Shown piece by piece: positions 9,644 to 20,107 of a stretch of 64,000 nt of DNA; the stretch's first letter is position 1; every line of letters begins with the position of its first letter. This stretch comes from Mycolicibacterium sp. YH-1 (GTDB taxonomy: Bacteria; Actinomycetota; Actinomycetes; Mycobacteriales; Mycobacteriaceae). The position numbers were made by a program, and so were the translations under genes. The notes beneath the pieces are model-generated. The model was not told where the DNA came from. It saw only the letters and a list, made by a program, of their open reading frames with translations, and did not search any database. The stretch spans positions 3,286,001 through 3,350,000 of the forward strand of contig NZ_CP092915.1 of NCBI RefSeq assembly GCF_022557175.1, given 5' to 3'.

Positions 9644-11848
9644 CTAGCCGGTGTGACGGGCCTTGAACTCGCGGCGGCGGCGATGCAGGATCGGCTCGGT
9701 GTATCCGTTGGGCTGATCGGCACCGGACAGGATCAACTCCTGAGCGGCCGCAAACGCGATGCTCGCATCGGGATCGGGTGCCATCGGCAGGTAGTCGGGA
9801 TCCTTCCCGTTCTGCTCGTCGACGACGGCCGCCATCCGGCGCAGGCTGGCGTTGATGTCCTCCGCGGTGATCACGCCGTGGCGCAGCCAGTTGGCCAGCA
9901 ACTGGCTCGAGATGCGCAGTGTCGCGCGATCCTCCATCAGGGCGACATTGTGGATGTCGGGAACCTTCGAGCAGCCGACACCCGCGTCGATCCAACGCAC
10001 CACGTAGCCCAGGATCGACTGGCAGTTGTTGTCGACCTCCTCGCGGATCTCCTCGGGTGCCCACGCCAACTCCTTGGAGAGCGGAATGGTGAGGAGTTCG
10101 TTGATGGTGGCACGCTTCTTGCCCGCGAGTTCCTTCTGCACCTCGAACACGTCGACCAGGTGATAGTGCATCGCGTGGAGCGTCGCGCCCGTCGGGGAGG
10201 GCACCCAGGCAGTGGTGGCGCCGGCCTTGGGCTGACTGATCTTCTGCTCGACCATATCGGCCATCAGGTCGGTCATGGCCCACATGCCCTTGCCGATCTG
10301 GGCCTTGCCGGACAGCCCCGCGGCCAAGCCGGTGTCGACGTTCGCGTCCTCGTACGCCTTGATCCACGGCTGGCTCTTCATCGCGCCCTTGCGGACCATC
10401 GGGCCGGCCTCCAACGAGGTGTGGATCTCGTCGCCGGTGCGGTCCAGGAAGCCGGTGTTGATGAAGACCACACGGTCGGCGGCTGCCTTGATGCACGCCT
10501 TGAGGTTCAGCGTGGTGCGGCGTTCCTCGTCCATGATGCCGACCTTGAGGGTGGCCTGCGGCAGACCGAGCACATCCTCGACGCGGCTGAACAGCTCGCA
10601 GGTGAACGCGACCTCGTCGGGTCCGTGCATCTTGGGCTTGACGATGTAGACCGACCCGGTGCGGCTGTTGGCGTACGGACCATTGGCGCCGTCGTTCTCG
10701 GAGCCGTCTCGCAGGCCGTGCATGGCGATGAGCCCGGTGAACAGCGCGTCCTGGATGCCCTCGGGCACCTCGTTGCCCTCGCCATCGGTGATGGCGTCAT
10801 TGGTCATCAGGTGTCCGACGTTGCGGACGAACAGCAGGCTGCGTCCCGGCAGCGTGAGCTCACCCTCCCCGTCGGGGGTGGTGAAGACACGGTCAGCGTT
10901 GAGCACGCGGGTGAACGTCTTGCCGCCCTTGGCGACCTCTTCGCTCAGGTCGCCGCGGTTCAGGCCGAGCCAGTTGCGGTAGCCCAGCACCTTGTCATCG
11001 GCGTCGACCGCGGCCACGGAGTCCTCGAAGTCCATGATCGTGGTGATCGCGGACTCCAGGACGACGTCCTTGATACCTGCCTTGTCGGTCGCGCCGACGG
11101 GGGAGTCGGGGTCGACAAGGATCTCGACGTGCAGACCGTGGTTGACCAGCAGCACCGACCACTGCGGCTTGTCCGGCTTGCCGGTGTAGCCGACGAACTG
11201 CTCTGGGGCTGCCAGGCCGACCGAAAGGTCATCGCCATAGGTGACCAGCAACTGGCCGTCGTCGATCTTGAGGCCGGTGGCGTCGCTCCAGGAGCCTGCG
11301 GCCAGCGGCACGGCCTCATCCAGGAAGTTGCGCGCGTAGGCGATCACCTTGTCGCCGCGGATCTGGTTGTAGCTGGTGCCCTTCTCGGCGCCGTCCTCTT
11401 CACTGATGACGTCGGTGCCGTACAGCGCGTCATACAGCGAGCCCCACCGCGCGTTGGCGGCGTTGAGCGCGAAGCGGGCGTTGAGGATCGGGACCACGAG
11501 CTGCGGACCCGCAGTGCTGGTGATCTCATCGTCCACACCCGAGGTGGTGATGCTGAAGTCGGCGGGCTCGGGCAGGAGGTAGCCGATATCGGTGAGGAAC
11601 TGCTTGTACTCGTCGGCATCGTGCGGGCCGATGGCACGTTGGCGATGCCACTTGTCGATCTGCGCCTGCAGTTCGTCGCGGCGAGCCAGCAGGTCCTGGT
11701 TCTTCGGGGACAGATCGGTCACGACCTTGTCCACGCCCGCCCAGAAGCTATCGGGGTCCAGCCCGGTGCCGGGCAGGGCCTCGTTATTGACGAAGTCATA
11801 GAGCACGCGCGCCACCCGCAGGGCGCCAACGTTCACGCGATCGGTCAT
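9644..11848 (-). CDS. glcB: Malate synthase G
   Basis: 734 aa, normal for the G isoform. It condenses glyoxylate with acetyl-CoA to malate in the glyoxylate shunt, needed for growth on C2 compounds and fatty acids. Visible family features are [18 protein letters not shown] (metal and glyoxylate binding), [36 protein letters not shown] and the C-terminal RRREFKARH. The ATG start has GAGGAGGAGAC upstream. In M. tuberculosis several genes separate it from the neighbours found here, so this is a condensed version of that locus. Confidence 0.98.
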   Translation of the reverse strand: MTDRVNVGALRVARVLYDFVNNEALPGTGLDPDSFWAGVDKVVTDLSPKNQDLLARRDELQAQIDKWHRQRAIGPHDADEYKQFLTDIGYLLPEPADFSITTSGVDDEITSTAGPQLVVPILNARFALNAANARWGSLYDALYGTDVISEEDGAEKGTSYNQIRGDKVIAYARNFLDEAVPLAAGSWSDATGLKIDDGQLLVTYGDDLSVGLAAPEQFVGYTGKPDKPQWSVLLVNHGLHVEILVDPDSPVGATDKAGIKDVVLESAITTIMDFEDSVAAVDADDKVLGYRNWLGLNRGDLSEEVAKGGKTFTRVLNADRVFTTPDGEGELTLPGRSLLFVRNVGHLMTNDAITDGEGNEVPEGIQDALFTGLIAMHGLRDGSENDGANGPYANSRTGSVYIVKPKMHGPDEVAFTCELFSRVEDVLGLPQATLKVGIMDEERRTTLNLKACIKAAADRVVFINTGFLDRTGDEIHTSLEAGPMVRKGAMKSQPWIKAYEDANVDTGLAAGLSGKAQIGKGMWAMTDLMADMVEQKISQPKAGATTAWVPSPTGATLHAMHYHLVDVFEVQKELAGKKRATINELLTIPLSKELAWAPEEIREEVDNNCQSILGYVVRWIDAGVGCSKVPDIHNVALMEDRATLRISSQLLANWLRHGVITAEDINASLRRMAAVVDEQNGKDPDYLPMAPDPDASIAFAAAQELILSGADQPNGYTEPILHRRRREFKARHTG

Positions 11849-11874
11849 GTCTCCTCCTCGAGCGTCGATCTAGC

Positions 11875-12852
11875 TTAGCCGCCGGTAAATGCGGTCAACC
11901 GATGCGCTCCCGCGGTGAGTAGCAGGTCACATCGGTCGGCGAGGCCGGCCCGAAGGGGCGCCGCACGCTCGGCGACGTCCTGCTGTGCGCGGACGTATTC
12001 GGCTCGGCCCGCCGGTGTTTCGATGGCGATCGGCTCGAAACCGTAGTCAGTCAGGTCATACGGGCTCGCACGCATGTCGAGTTCGCGAGCGTCGGCGGCC
12101 AACTCGAGGCAGTCCTGCACGAGTTCGGAGTCGACGAGCGGCCCGAGTTTGAAGGACCACTTGTAGAGATCCATGGCGACGTGCAGACATCCCGGCTGCT
12201 CGTGTGCGACCTGATCCGCTCGGGTGAGCGGTTCGGCGTTGCGCGGTACGGCAGCAGGTGTGAAGAAGCGATAGGCGTCGAAGTGGCTGCACCGCAATGG
12301 CATCGACTCGACGACGGCGTCAGTCCCGGCGCTCCCGAGCCGCAGCGGCACCTGATCATGGCGGACCTGCGGCGCGCGATAGACCATCGCCCACTCGTGC
12401 AGCCCGAAGCAGTTGAGCCGGGCCGGCCGATGCGATGTGGCGCGCAGCAGATCGGCGATGAACTCGACAGTGTCGATCCGGGTGGCCAGGTAGTCAGGGG
12501 TGACGCCGACGGTGGCACCCGTTCGGCCGTACCCCGCCCGCTCCAGGTAACGCTCGGCCGAACGTCCCGTCAGGTGGGTGCCGAAACCCGGGTGCCAGCG
12601 CCGAAGGTGTTTGGGACGCAGGCTGTAGTAGGTGAACAGGAAGTCCCACACCGGGTGGGCCTCACCGCGCCGGGCCCGGCGCTGGTGCGGTTCGACGAAC
12701 AGGTCGACGCGCTCCGCGTGACATCTCTCACGGTGGGTCCAGTCGGCCTCGGTCAGGGTCGCCGTGTGATGAGCCGTTGTGTGATGAGCCGTCGTGTGAT
12801 GTGCCGTTGTGTGATCAGCCGCCGTGTGATCAGACACGGTGCGTTCCGTCAC
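11875..12852 (-). CDS. 3-methyladenine DNA glycosylase-like protein with His/Thr repeat N-terminus
   Basis: 325 aa. The body (about 40-325) resembles mycobacterial proteins annotated as 3-methyladenine DNA glycosylase, but I cannot point to catalytic residues, so the function is tentative. Recognisable stretches are HPVWDFLFTYYSLRPKHLRR, LNCFGLHEWAMVYR and MDLYKWSFKLGPL. The first 33 residues are an odd tail of DHT, HHTTA and HTA units encoded by a 15-bp tandem repeat. No other good start exists before residue 150, so the tail is probably translated. The start overlaps the end of the upstream CNNM gene by 23 nt. Confidence 0.75.
   Translation of the reverse strand: MTERTVSDHTAADHTTAHHTTAHHTTAHHTATLTEADWTHRERCHAERVDLFVEPHQRRARRGEAHPVWDFLFTYYSLRPKHLRRWHPGFGTHLTGRSAERYLERAGYGRTGATVGVTPDYLATRIDTVEFIADLLRATSHRPARLNCFGLHEWAMVYRAPQVRHDQVPLRLGSAGTDAVVESMPLRCSHFDAYRFFTPAAVPRNAEPLTRADQVAHEQPGCLHVAMDLYKWSFKLGPLVDSELVQDCLELAADARELDMRASPYDLTDYGFEPIAIETPAGRAEYVRAQQDVAERAAPLRAGLADRCDLLLTAGAHRLTAFTGG
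12761..12832. repeat. 15-bp tandem repeat, about 4.8 copies
   Basis: The unit GCCGTTGTGTGATGA repeats with small changes (12761-12772 partial, then 12773, 12788, 12803 and 12818). Read on the minus strand it encodes HHTTA-type units at the N-terminus of the glycosylase-like protein. The period is a multiple of three, so copy-number change would keep the reading frame. Confidence 0.85.
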
Positions 12853-13885
12853 GCACCGTCCCCACCAGGTCCTCGACCAGATCCTCCAGCGCCACCATCG
12901 CGGTCACCACGTCATCGTCGGTGGTGACGAGCGCCAGGTGGCTGTTGTCACGACGCAGCCGTGACAATGCGTCGGGCACCGGCAAGGACACCGCCAGGCG
13001 CGGCAACGGCCGCACAATCGACCGGTCGATCACTGCGGCCGGGTCGTTGATCAGCGGCAACACATCCTTGATGTGCAGGTAGCCGATGTACACACCGGAC
13101 TCGTCGGTCACCGGGAAGCGTGAGTATCCGGTGTCGGCCAGCGCGCGTTCGACGGCCTCGACAGTGGGCCCCCGACCGGGGGAGGCCACGGGGACCGTGC
13201 GGATCTGCTCGAGCGGTATCGCCACGTCGTTGACGCTGCGCGTGCGGATCGCCAGGGCACGCGTGAGCCGGGTGTGCTCCTCGGGATCGAGCAGACCCTC
13301 CGACCGTGACTCGGCGATCATCGCGGACAGTTCGACGGTCGACACGGTGACGTCGAGTTCGTCCTTCGGTTCGACCCCCAACGCGCGCAGTGTGGTGTTC
13401 GCGCACCAGTTGTAGAAGGCGATGAACGGTTTGGCGAGCTTGATGTAGACCAGATACACCGGGATCAGCAGCATCGCCGCCGACTCGGGTCCGGCGATGG
13501 CGATGTTCTTCGGCACCATCTCACCGAGCAGCACGTGCAGTGTCACCACCAGCGCGAGCGCGATGACGAACGACACCGTGTGCAGCACCGTGTCGGGAAT
13601 CCCCAACGCGCCGAACGGCTTCTCCAACAGGTGGGCGATGGCGGGTTCGCCGACGCGGCCCAGCAGGATGGAGCACACGGTGATGCCGAGCTGGGCACCG
13701 GCGAGCATCAGCGACAACTGCTCGGCTGCCCGCATCACCGTGACGGCACTCTTCTTGCCCTGTTCGGCCAGCGCCTCCAACCGGTCGCGACGGGCCGAGA
13801 TCAGCGCGAACTCCGAACCGACGAAGAACGCGTTCGCCGCCAGCAGGACAACTGTCAGGAAGACACCGAAGAAGTCGGAACCCAT
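12830..13885 (-). CDS. CNNM/HlyC-CorC family membrane protein with CBS pair (Rv1841c-like)
   Basis: 351 aa. The DUF21/CNNM transmembrane domain (about 1-190) begins GVFLTVVLLAANAFFVGSEF and contains LMLAGAQLGITVCSILLGRVGEPA. A CBS-domain pair (about 205-340) has VNDVAIPLEQIRTVPV and GYSRFPVTDESGVYIGYLHI. Family members are implicated in Mg/Co ion transport or efflux. Unlike its neighbour it lacks the C-terminal CorC_HlyC domain. It starts one base inside the stop of the upstream paralogue, so the pair probably forms a heteromeric unit. Confidence 0.92.
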   Translation of the reverse strand: MGSDFFGVFLTVVLLAANAFFVGSEFALISARRDRLEALAEQGKKSAVTVMRAAEQLSLMLAGAQLGITVCSILLGRVGEPAIAHLLEKPFGALGIPDTVLHTVSFVIALALVVTLHVLLGEMVPKNIAIAGPESAAMLLIPVYLVYIKLAKPFIAFYNWCANTTLRALGVEPKDELDVTVSTVELSAMIAESRSEGLLDPEEHTRLTRALAIRTRSVNDVAIPLEQIRTVPVASPGRGPTVEAVERALADTGYSRFPVTDESGVYIGYLHIKDVLPLINDPAAVIDRSIVRPLPRLAVSLPVPDALSRLRRDNSHLALVTTDDDVVTAMVALEDLVEDLVGTVRDGTHRV

Positions 13886-15243
13886 CAGTGCTCCTCGTCC
13901 TCGCCGCGTCTACCGAGCCGGGTCAGCTCAAGCAGGTCGATCCTGCGTCCGTCCATTCGAATCACCTTGGCCTGCCAGCGCACCGGGTCGTCGATCGGCC
14001 TGTCGGGGTCGAAGGCGTTGAGTTCGACGGTCTCACCGGGTTCGGGTATGTGGCCGAGCTCCTCGAGCACCAGGCCGCCGATCGTCTCGTACTCACCGTC
14101 GTGCGGACGAAACGGCGTCTCGGTGTCGACCTCGTCGATGCGCAGCAGTCCGGACACCTGCCAGCCGTCGCGCACCTCGACCACGTCGGGCGTCGCGTCG
14201 TCGTGCTCGTCGCGGACGTCACCGACGATCTCCTCGATGAGGTCCTCGACGGTGACCATGCCCGCGGTGCCGCCGTACTCGTCAACCACCAGGGCCGTCT
14301 GCAATCCGTTGGCGCGGATCTGGGTCATGACGGCATCGCCGTCAAGGGTGGACGGCACGGTCATCACGGGCTGAGCCAGAGTTGCGACACGCATTCGTGG
14401 CCGGTCGTCGACAGGCACCGCGAACACCTGCTTGACGTGCACGATGCCGATGGTCTCGTCGAGATCGCCCTCGATGATGGGGAACCGCGAGTAACCGGTC
14501 TCCATGGCCTTGATCAGCAGGTCGGCGACGGTGTCGTCGGCGTCCAGCGCCTCGATCTTGGGGCGGGGCGTCATCAGTTCCTCGGCCGTGCGCTCACCGA
14601 ACTTCAACGAACGGTCGACCAGGTCGGCGGTCTCGGCGTCCAGCGATCCGCGCTGCTTGGAGTTGCGCACCAGCGACACCAACTCCTGCGGGGAGCGCGC
14701 CGACCGCAGTTCCTCGGCGGGTTCGATACCCATGCGGCGCAGAACCCAGTTGGCGGTGCCGTTGGTGACGTTGATCGCCGGCGTGAGCAGCCAGGAGAAC
14801 CACCACTGCGGGGGCGCCGCCCACCGCGCGGTGGCAGTGGGTTTCGCGACGGCGAGATTCTTGGGGACCAGTTCGCCGAACACCATCGACAGCGAGGTGG
14901 CGATCAACAGGGCCAGCGCCAGGGCCACGCCGTCGAGCATCCGGTCGGGTAGTCCGATCGCTGACAGCGGCGGCCGAAGCAGCCGCGCGACCACCGGCTC
15001 AGCCAGGTAACCGGTGGCCAGTGTCGTGATGGAGATGCCCAACTGCGCTCCGGAGAGCTGAAACGACAGGGTGCGGTGGGCTTTCTGGACGATGGCGTCG
15101 CGCCAGCCGCCCGTCTTCGCGTTGGAGTCGACGGTGCTGCGTTCCAGTGCGGTCAACGAGAACTCGGCGGCGACGAACACCGCCGTGCCCGCGGTCAGCA
15201 GCACGATCGCCAGCAGGCTCAACAGGGTGAAGGTCAGACTCAT
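13885..15243 (-). CDS. CNNM/HlyC-CorC family membrane protein, full-length (Rv1842c-like)
   Basis: 452 aa, with four-segment DUF21/CNNM membrane domain (about 1-200; [40 protein letters not shown]), a CBS pair (about 215-345; [38 protein letters not shown]) and the C-terminal CorC_HlyC domain (about 360-440). Probable divalent-cation transport or regulation at the membrane. The ATG is followed by a typical hydrophobic first segment. The 216 bp upstream hold no gene I can support and presumably contain the promoter for this two-gene operon. Confidence 0.93.
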   Translation of the reverse strand: MSLTFTLLSLLAIVLLTAGTAVFVAAEFSLTALERSTVDSNAKTGGWRDAIVQKAHRTLSFQLSGAQLGISITTLATGYLAEPVVARLLRPPLSAIGLPDRMLDGVALALALLIATSLSMVFGELVPKNLAVAKPTATARWAAPPQWWFSWLLTPAINVTNGTANWVLRRMGIEPAEELRSARSPQELVSLVRNSKQRGSLDAETADLVDRSLKFGERTAEELMTPRPKIEALDADDTVADLLIKAMETGYSRFPIIEGDLDETIGIVHVKQVFAVPVDDRPRMRVATLAQPVMTVPSTLDGDAVMTQIRANGLQTALVVDEYGGTAGMVTVEDLIEEIVGDVRDEHDDATPDVVEVRDGWQVSGLLRIDEVDTETPFRPHDGEYETIGGLVLEELGHIPEPGETVELNAFDPDRPIDDPVRWQAKVIRMDGRRIDLLELTRLGRRGEDEEH

Positions 15244-15459
15244 CGGATAACTGACCCTCGGACGCCGGGCGCGGGGCCCGGCTCACTACTAGAGGGCTCG
15301 GCGTCAGACGGTCCCGGGGTGGGCCGCGCTGCTTCGGCGGCCGCCTCAGAACCGGGAGCATCGGCGGGTGCCTGCGGCACGTGTTCCCTCTCGGTCGGAA
15401 TTGGTGAATCTCATGTTAGCGGAGGCAGCCGTGATGAAAACGCACCGACGGACGCCGTC

Positions 15460-16899
<1,440 letters not shown>

Positions 16900-16926
16900 T
16901 CAAGCCTAGTTGCCCGGCATTTCCGC

Positions 16927-16984
16927 CGAGCAGACACAAACCTGCCCATTTGCGCCCAGAAAAGGGCAGGTTTGTGTCTGCTCG
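16927..16984. terminator. Long intergenic hairpin between gnd and guaB1
   Basis: A perfect 21-bp inverted repeat: arms 16927-16947 (CGAGCAGACACAAACCTGCCC begins it) and 16964-16984, with a 16-nt loop. It lies between two minus-strand genes, just after the gnd stop, and probably ends gnd transcription. There is no U-tract. The outer AGCAGACACAAA recurs in a second hairpin at 42924-42976. Confidence 0.65.
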
Positions 16985-16994
16985 CGAGAGGAAC

Positions 16995-18449
16995 TCAGGC
17001 CTCGATCTCGGTGCGGTCGCCGCTCCACAGCGTGTGAAAGCGCCGGGCATGGTCGGTGTCGATGCGACCGTAGGTGTGGGCTCCGAAGAAGTCGCGCAGT
17101 CCCTGGGTCAGCGCGGCGGGCAGCCGCTCGGTGCGCAGCGCGTCGTAGTAGGACAGCGCCGAGGCGAAGCCGGGCACCGGGATGCCCAGCTGCGTCGCGG
17201 TGATGACGACCCTGCGCCAGCTGTCCACGGCCGCCTCGATGGCCGCGCGGAAGTAGGGGTCGACAATCAGCGTCGGCAGGTCGGCGTCGGTGTCGAAGGC
17301 ATCCTTGATGCGGTTGAGGAACTTGGCCCGAATGATGCAGCCGCCGCGCCAGATGGTGGCCATGTCGCCGGGCGTGATGTTCCAGTCGTACTCGTTGCTT
17401 CCGGCCTGGATCTGGTTGAACCCCTGCGCGTAGGCCACGATCTTCGACGCGTACAGCGCCTGGCGGACGTCCTCGATGAAGCGCTCTGCGTCACCGGGCT
17501 TCTCGCCGAGAGTGCCAGAGGCCAGGCCGGTGGTGGCTCTGCGCTGGGCCACCGAGCCCGACAGTGCACGCGCGAACACCGCCTCGGCGATACCCGTCAC
17601 GGGCACACCGAGGTCAAGGGCGGACTTCACCGTCCACCGCCCGGTGCCCTTCTGCTCGGCCTCATCGAGGATGAGGTCCACCAGCGGTGTGCCGGTCTTC
17701 GCGTCGACCTGCCGGAGCACCTCGGCGGTGATCTCGATGAGGTAGCTGTCGAGGTCGCCCTTGTTCCACTCGGCGAAAACGTCCGCGATCTCGGGCGCGG
17801 ACTTGCCCAGCCCGTCGCGCAGCAGCTGGTAGGCCTCGCCGATGAGCTGCATATCGGAGTACTCGATGCCGTTGTGCACCATCTTGACGAAGTGCCCTGC
17901 GCCGTCGGGGCCGATGTGGGTGCAGCACGGCACGCCGTCGACGTGTGCGGAGATCTCCTCGAGCAGTGGGCCCAGGCTCTTGTAGGACTCGGCAGGCCCG
18001 CCGGGCATGATCGAGGGGCCGTTCAGTGCGCCCTCCTCGCCACCGGAGATGCCCGCGCCGACGAAGTGCAGACCGCGTTCGCGGATGGCCTTCTCGCGGC
18101 GGATGGTGTCGGTGTAGAGCGCGTTGCCGCCGTCGATGATGATGTCGCCGGGCTCCATGGCATCGGCGAGCTCGTTGATGACGGCGTCGGTCGGGTCGCC
18201 TGCCTTGACCATGATCAGGACGCGACGCGGCTTCTCGAGCGCGGCCAGGAACTCGCCGATGGTCTCGCTGCGAACGAACGAGCCCTCCGAACCGTGCGCC
18301 TCAAGCAGTGCGTCGGTCTTGGCCACCGAGCGGTTGTGCAGGGCAACGGTGTAACCGTGTCGGGCGAAGTTGCGGGCGATGTTCGAGCCCATCACCGCGA
18401 GTCCGGTGACCCCAATCTGTGCGGTGGCGGAGGTGTCGGACGAAGTCAC
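16995..18449 (-). CDS. gnd: 6-phosphogluconate dehydrogenase, decarboxylating
   Basis: 484 aa, normal length for the long (decameric-type split excluded) homodimeric family. It oxidatively decarboxylates 6-phosphogluconate to ribulose 5-phosphate in the pentose phosphate pathway. The Rossmann motif GLAVMGSNIARNFARHG lies at residues 14-30 and NRS at the cofactor-phosphate site suggests NADP. IMPGG, GPDGAGHFVKMVHNGIEY (catalytic lysine and substrate site) and the C-terminal RAQ-type region ending in FHTLWSGDR are present. The start follows GGCTGCCC, a weak site. Confidence 0.97.
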   Translation of the reverse strand: MTSSDTSATAQIGVTGLAVMGSNIARNFARHGYTVALHNRSVAKTDALLEAHGSEGSFVRSETIGEFLAALEKPRRVLIMVKAGDPTDAVINELADAMEPGDIIIDGGNALYTDTIRREKAIRERGLHFVGAGISGGEEGALNGPSIMPGGPAESYKSLGPLLEEISAHVDGVPCCTHIGPDGAGHFVKMVHNGIEYSDMQLIGEAYQLLRDGLGKSAPEIADVFAEWNKGDLDSYLIEITAEVLRQVDAKTGTPLVDLILDEAEQKGTGRWTVKSALDLGVPVTGIAEAVFARALSGSVAQRRATTGLASGTLGEKPGDAERFIEDVRQALYASKIVAYAQGFNQIQAGSNEYDWNITPGDMATIWRGGCIIRAKFLNRIKDAFDTDADLPTLIVDPYFRAAIEAAVDSWRRVVITATQLGIPVPGFASALSYYDALRTERLPAALTQGLRDFFGAHTYGRIDTDHARRFHTLWSGDRTEIEA

Positions 18450-18515
18450 GGGCAGCCTTTCGATGTTTGGTTGTGGCAGTGCGGTTTTAACAAAACAAGG
18501 TGTTTCGTGAAGCGG

Positions 18516-19463
18516 TTATGCGGCGAAGAGCTTCTGGAGTTCGGTCAGCCACGGCACCGCGAGCGCGATGGTGGGGATTATCAGGACCGCGGCGGCGGTC
18601 ACGTACGCGGCCACTGACAGCGGCATGCTGTTGGGCTTGCCGCCGAGCCGGCGCACCCGGAGGACTGTGGTGGGTCCGCCCGCGGCCATGGCGCCGGACG
18701 GGGTGCGACCCGAGGCGCAGGCGACCAGGGCGCGGGCCAGGGGAGTCGGCCCCGAGTCGCGTACGGCGGCGTCGTCGGCGAGGAGTTCGATGAGCAGGCG
18801 CACGGCGTCCAGCGCGCTGCCGCTTCGGACGAGGCGCGGGAATGCGGCGTGTACCGCGGTGAACATCTCCAGCACCAGGTCGTGGCGAGCACGGAGATGG
18901 GCGTTCTCGTGGCTGAGGATCGCCGAGATCTCGGCGTCCGCCAGGCTCGTCAGGGTGCCCTGGCTCACGACAACGCGGCTACGGACGCCGGGCAGGCAGT
19001 AGGCCAGGGGCTGATCGACGTCCAGGATCCGGAGCCCGCTGGCCTTGGTACAGACCTCCGGTGCCGCGGCGTGAGATGCGCCGAGCAGGTCGACCAGCAT
19101 CCGGTGGTGGGCGCGACGCCTGCGGGTGCCGATGGCGACCTGCAGGACGGCCACAATCAGGCGCGCGCCGACGATCAGGGTGAGCGCGAAGACGACCACG
19201 TAGAGAACCCACAGCGGCCAGCCCAGTACCGCGATCTCGCTGGTGAACGTGGCGGTCGGGCGGCCGTCAGGGCCGGGTACGAACAATCTGCTGGCGATGG
19301 CGATACCCGCGCTGAAAGCGGACAGCACGCCTGCCAGCGCTATCGACTGCCAGAGCACCACTGCCGCGCGCGGAGCACGATGCGGCCACGCGGCCCGCGC
19401 GAGCACAGCGGGCACCGGTCCAACGAGGACCAACGCGACGATGGAGAAGGCCAGCGCGGACAC
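18516..19463 (-). CDS. blaR: M56-family membrane metallopeptidase (BlaR-like, Rv1845c-like)
   Basis: 315 aa from a GTG start. Membrane segments lie near 1-20, 38-60, 88-108 and 285-305. The zinc-peptidase motif is in ILSHENAHLRARHD (HExxH), followed by ELLADDAAV carrying the third ligand region. M56 proteins of the BlaR/MecR type cleave or inactivate the BlaI repressor on a signal. This one has no C-terminal penicillin-binding sensor domain, so how it senses a signal is unclear. It is 14 nt downstream of blaI and surely co-transcribed with it. Confidence 0.9.
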   Translation of the reverse strand: MSALAFSIVALVLVGPVPAVLARAAWPHRAPRAAVVLWQSIALAGVLSAFSAGIAIASRLFVPGPDGRPTATFTSEIAVLGWPLWVLYVVVFALTLIVGARLIVAVLQVAIGTRRRRAHHRMLVDLLGASHAAAPEVCTKASGLRILDVDQPLAYCLPGVRSRVVVSQGTLTSLADAEISAILSHENAHLRARHDLVLEMFTAVHAAFPRLVRSGSALDAVRLLIELLADDAAVRDSGPTPLARALVACASGRTPSGAMAAGGPTTVLRVRRLGGKPNSMPLSVAAYVTAAAVLIIPTIALAVPWLTELQKLFAA

Positions 19464-19477
19464 GCTGACAGTGTCCC

Positions 19478-19891
19478 TCAGCCGGTGCCTAGATTGCCAG
19501 CCGGATCGCTGCGATGCTTCGCCTCGAGTTCGGTCAGCGCGCGGCGCAGCGCCGCTGCCTCGCCCGCGCCGACGCGCTCCACGAAGTGGACCAGCGCGGC
19601 TTCGCGGCTTCCCGAGTCCGAGACCTGGTCAAGTGCGTCCACCATCAGACCGGCAACCAGCTCGTCGCGGCCGTGCGTGGGTGCGTAGCGATGGGCCCTG
19701 TCGTCGCGGTGCTGGACGACGAGGTTCTTCTTCGCGAGCCGCTGCAAGACCGTCATGATTGTGGTGTACGCCAGGTCACGCCGTGCGGCGAGTGCCTCGT
19801 GCACCTGGCGCACGGTCTGGGGTTCGCGCGAGGACCACAGGTGATCCATCACCTCGCGCTCGAGTTCCCCGAGTCGTGTCAACTTCGCCAT
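19478..19891 (-). CDS. blaI: BlaI-family penicillinase repressor
   Basis: 137 aa from ATG 19891 (MAKLTRLGELEREVMDHLW), the start that matches the M. tuberculosis protein. An in-frame TTG nine codons upstream lies behind no better site. The winged helix spans about 5-75, with TVRQVHEALAARRDLAYTT and TVLQRLAKKNLV, followed by a C-terminal dimerisation helix region. BlaI represses its own operon and, in M. tuberculosis, blaC and ATP-synthase genes. A repeated CGTACTAC just upstream is a candidate autoregulatory operator. Confidence 0.93.
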   Translation of the reverse strand: MAKLTRLGELEREVMDHLWSSREPQTVRQVHEALAARRDLAYTTIMTVLQRLAKKNLVVQHRDDRAHRYAPTHGRDELVAGLMVDALDQVSDSGSREAALVHFVERVGAGEAAALRRALTELEAKHRSDPAGNLGTG

Positions 19892-19923
19892 GTTCCGTTC
19901 ACTCTCCTGAGCAGTCAAATCAG

Positions 19924-19942
19924 CGTACTACGGACGTACTAC
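19924..19942. promoter_or_regulatory. Candidate BlaI operator upstream of blaI
   Basis: CGTACTAC occurs twice in direct repeat (19924-19931 and 19935-19942), separated by GGA, a period of 11 bp or one helical turn. It lies 33 nt upstream of the blaI ATG. TAC/GTA-rich sites are typical of BlaI. The assignment rests on position and composition only. Confidence 0.4.
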
Positions 19943-20054
19943 CGCGTGTCGTATCCAACGGCGCGACAGGCGCTATGAGTTCCCCGCCTCCGCGAGTCAT
20001 CGGTCAGCACCTCGCTCACCTGGGCCTGTGAGTCCAATCACAAGGGGTTTGCTT

Positions 20055-20093
20055 GTAGGTAAGCCTCACTTCACTATAGTAAGGCTTACCTAA
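20055..20093. promoter_or_regulatory. Two adjacent IdeR iron boxes
   Basis: GTAGGTAAGCCTCACTTCA (20055-20073) and TATAGTAAGGCTTACCTAA (20075-20093) each match much of the 19-bp IdeR consensus TTAGGTTAGGCTAACCTAA. Together they form an inverted pair, TAGGTAAGCCT against AGGCTTACCTA. TATAGT inside the second box can serve as a -10, so iron-loaded IdeR would block transcription of the gene starting at 20108. Confidence 0.8.
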
Positions 20094-20107
20094 CTGAGGG
20101 AGACCCC

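Noticed and set aside
9653..11878. 741-aa plus-strand ORF covering the whole of glcB
   Set aside because: Antisense shadow of malate synthase caused by third-position GC bias; its composition (Val-, Gly-, Asp- and His-rich, no motifs) is not protein-like.
12761..12832. CRISPR-like array
   Set aside because: The units are 15 bp and contiguous, with no spacers. It is a coding tandem repeat.
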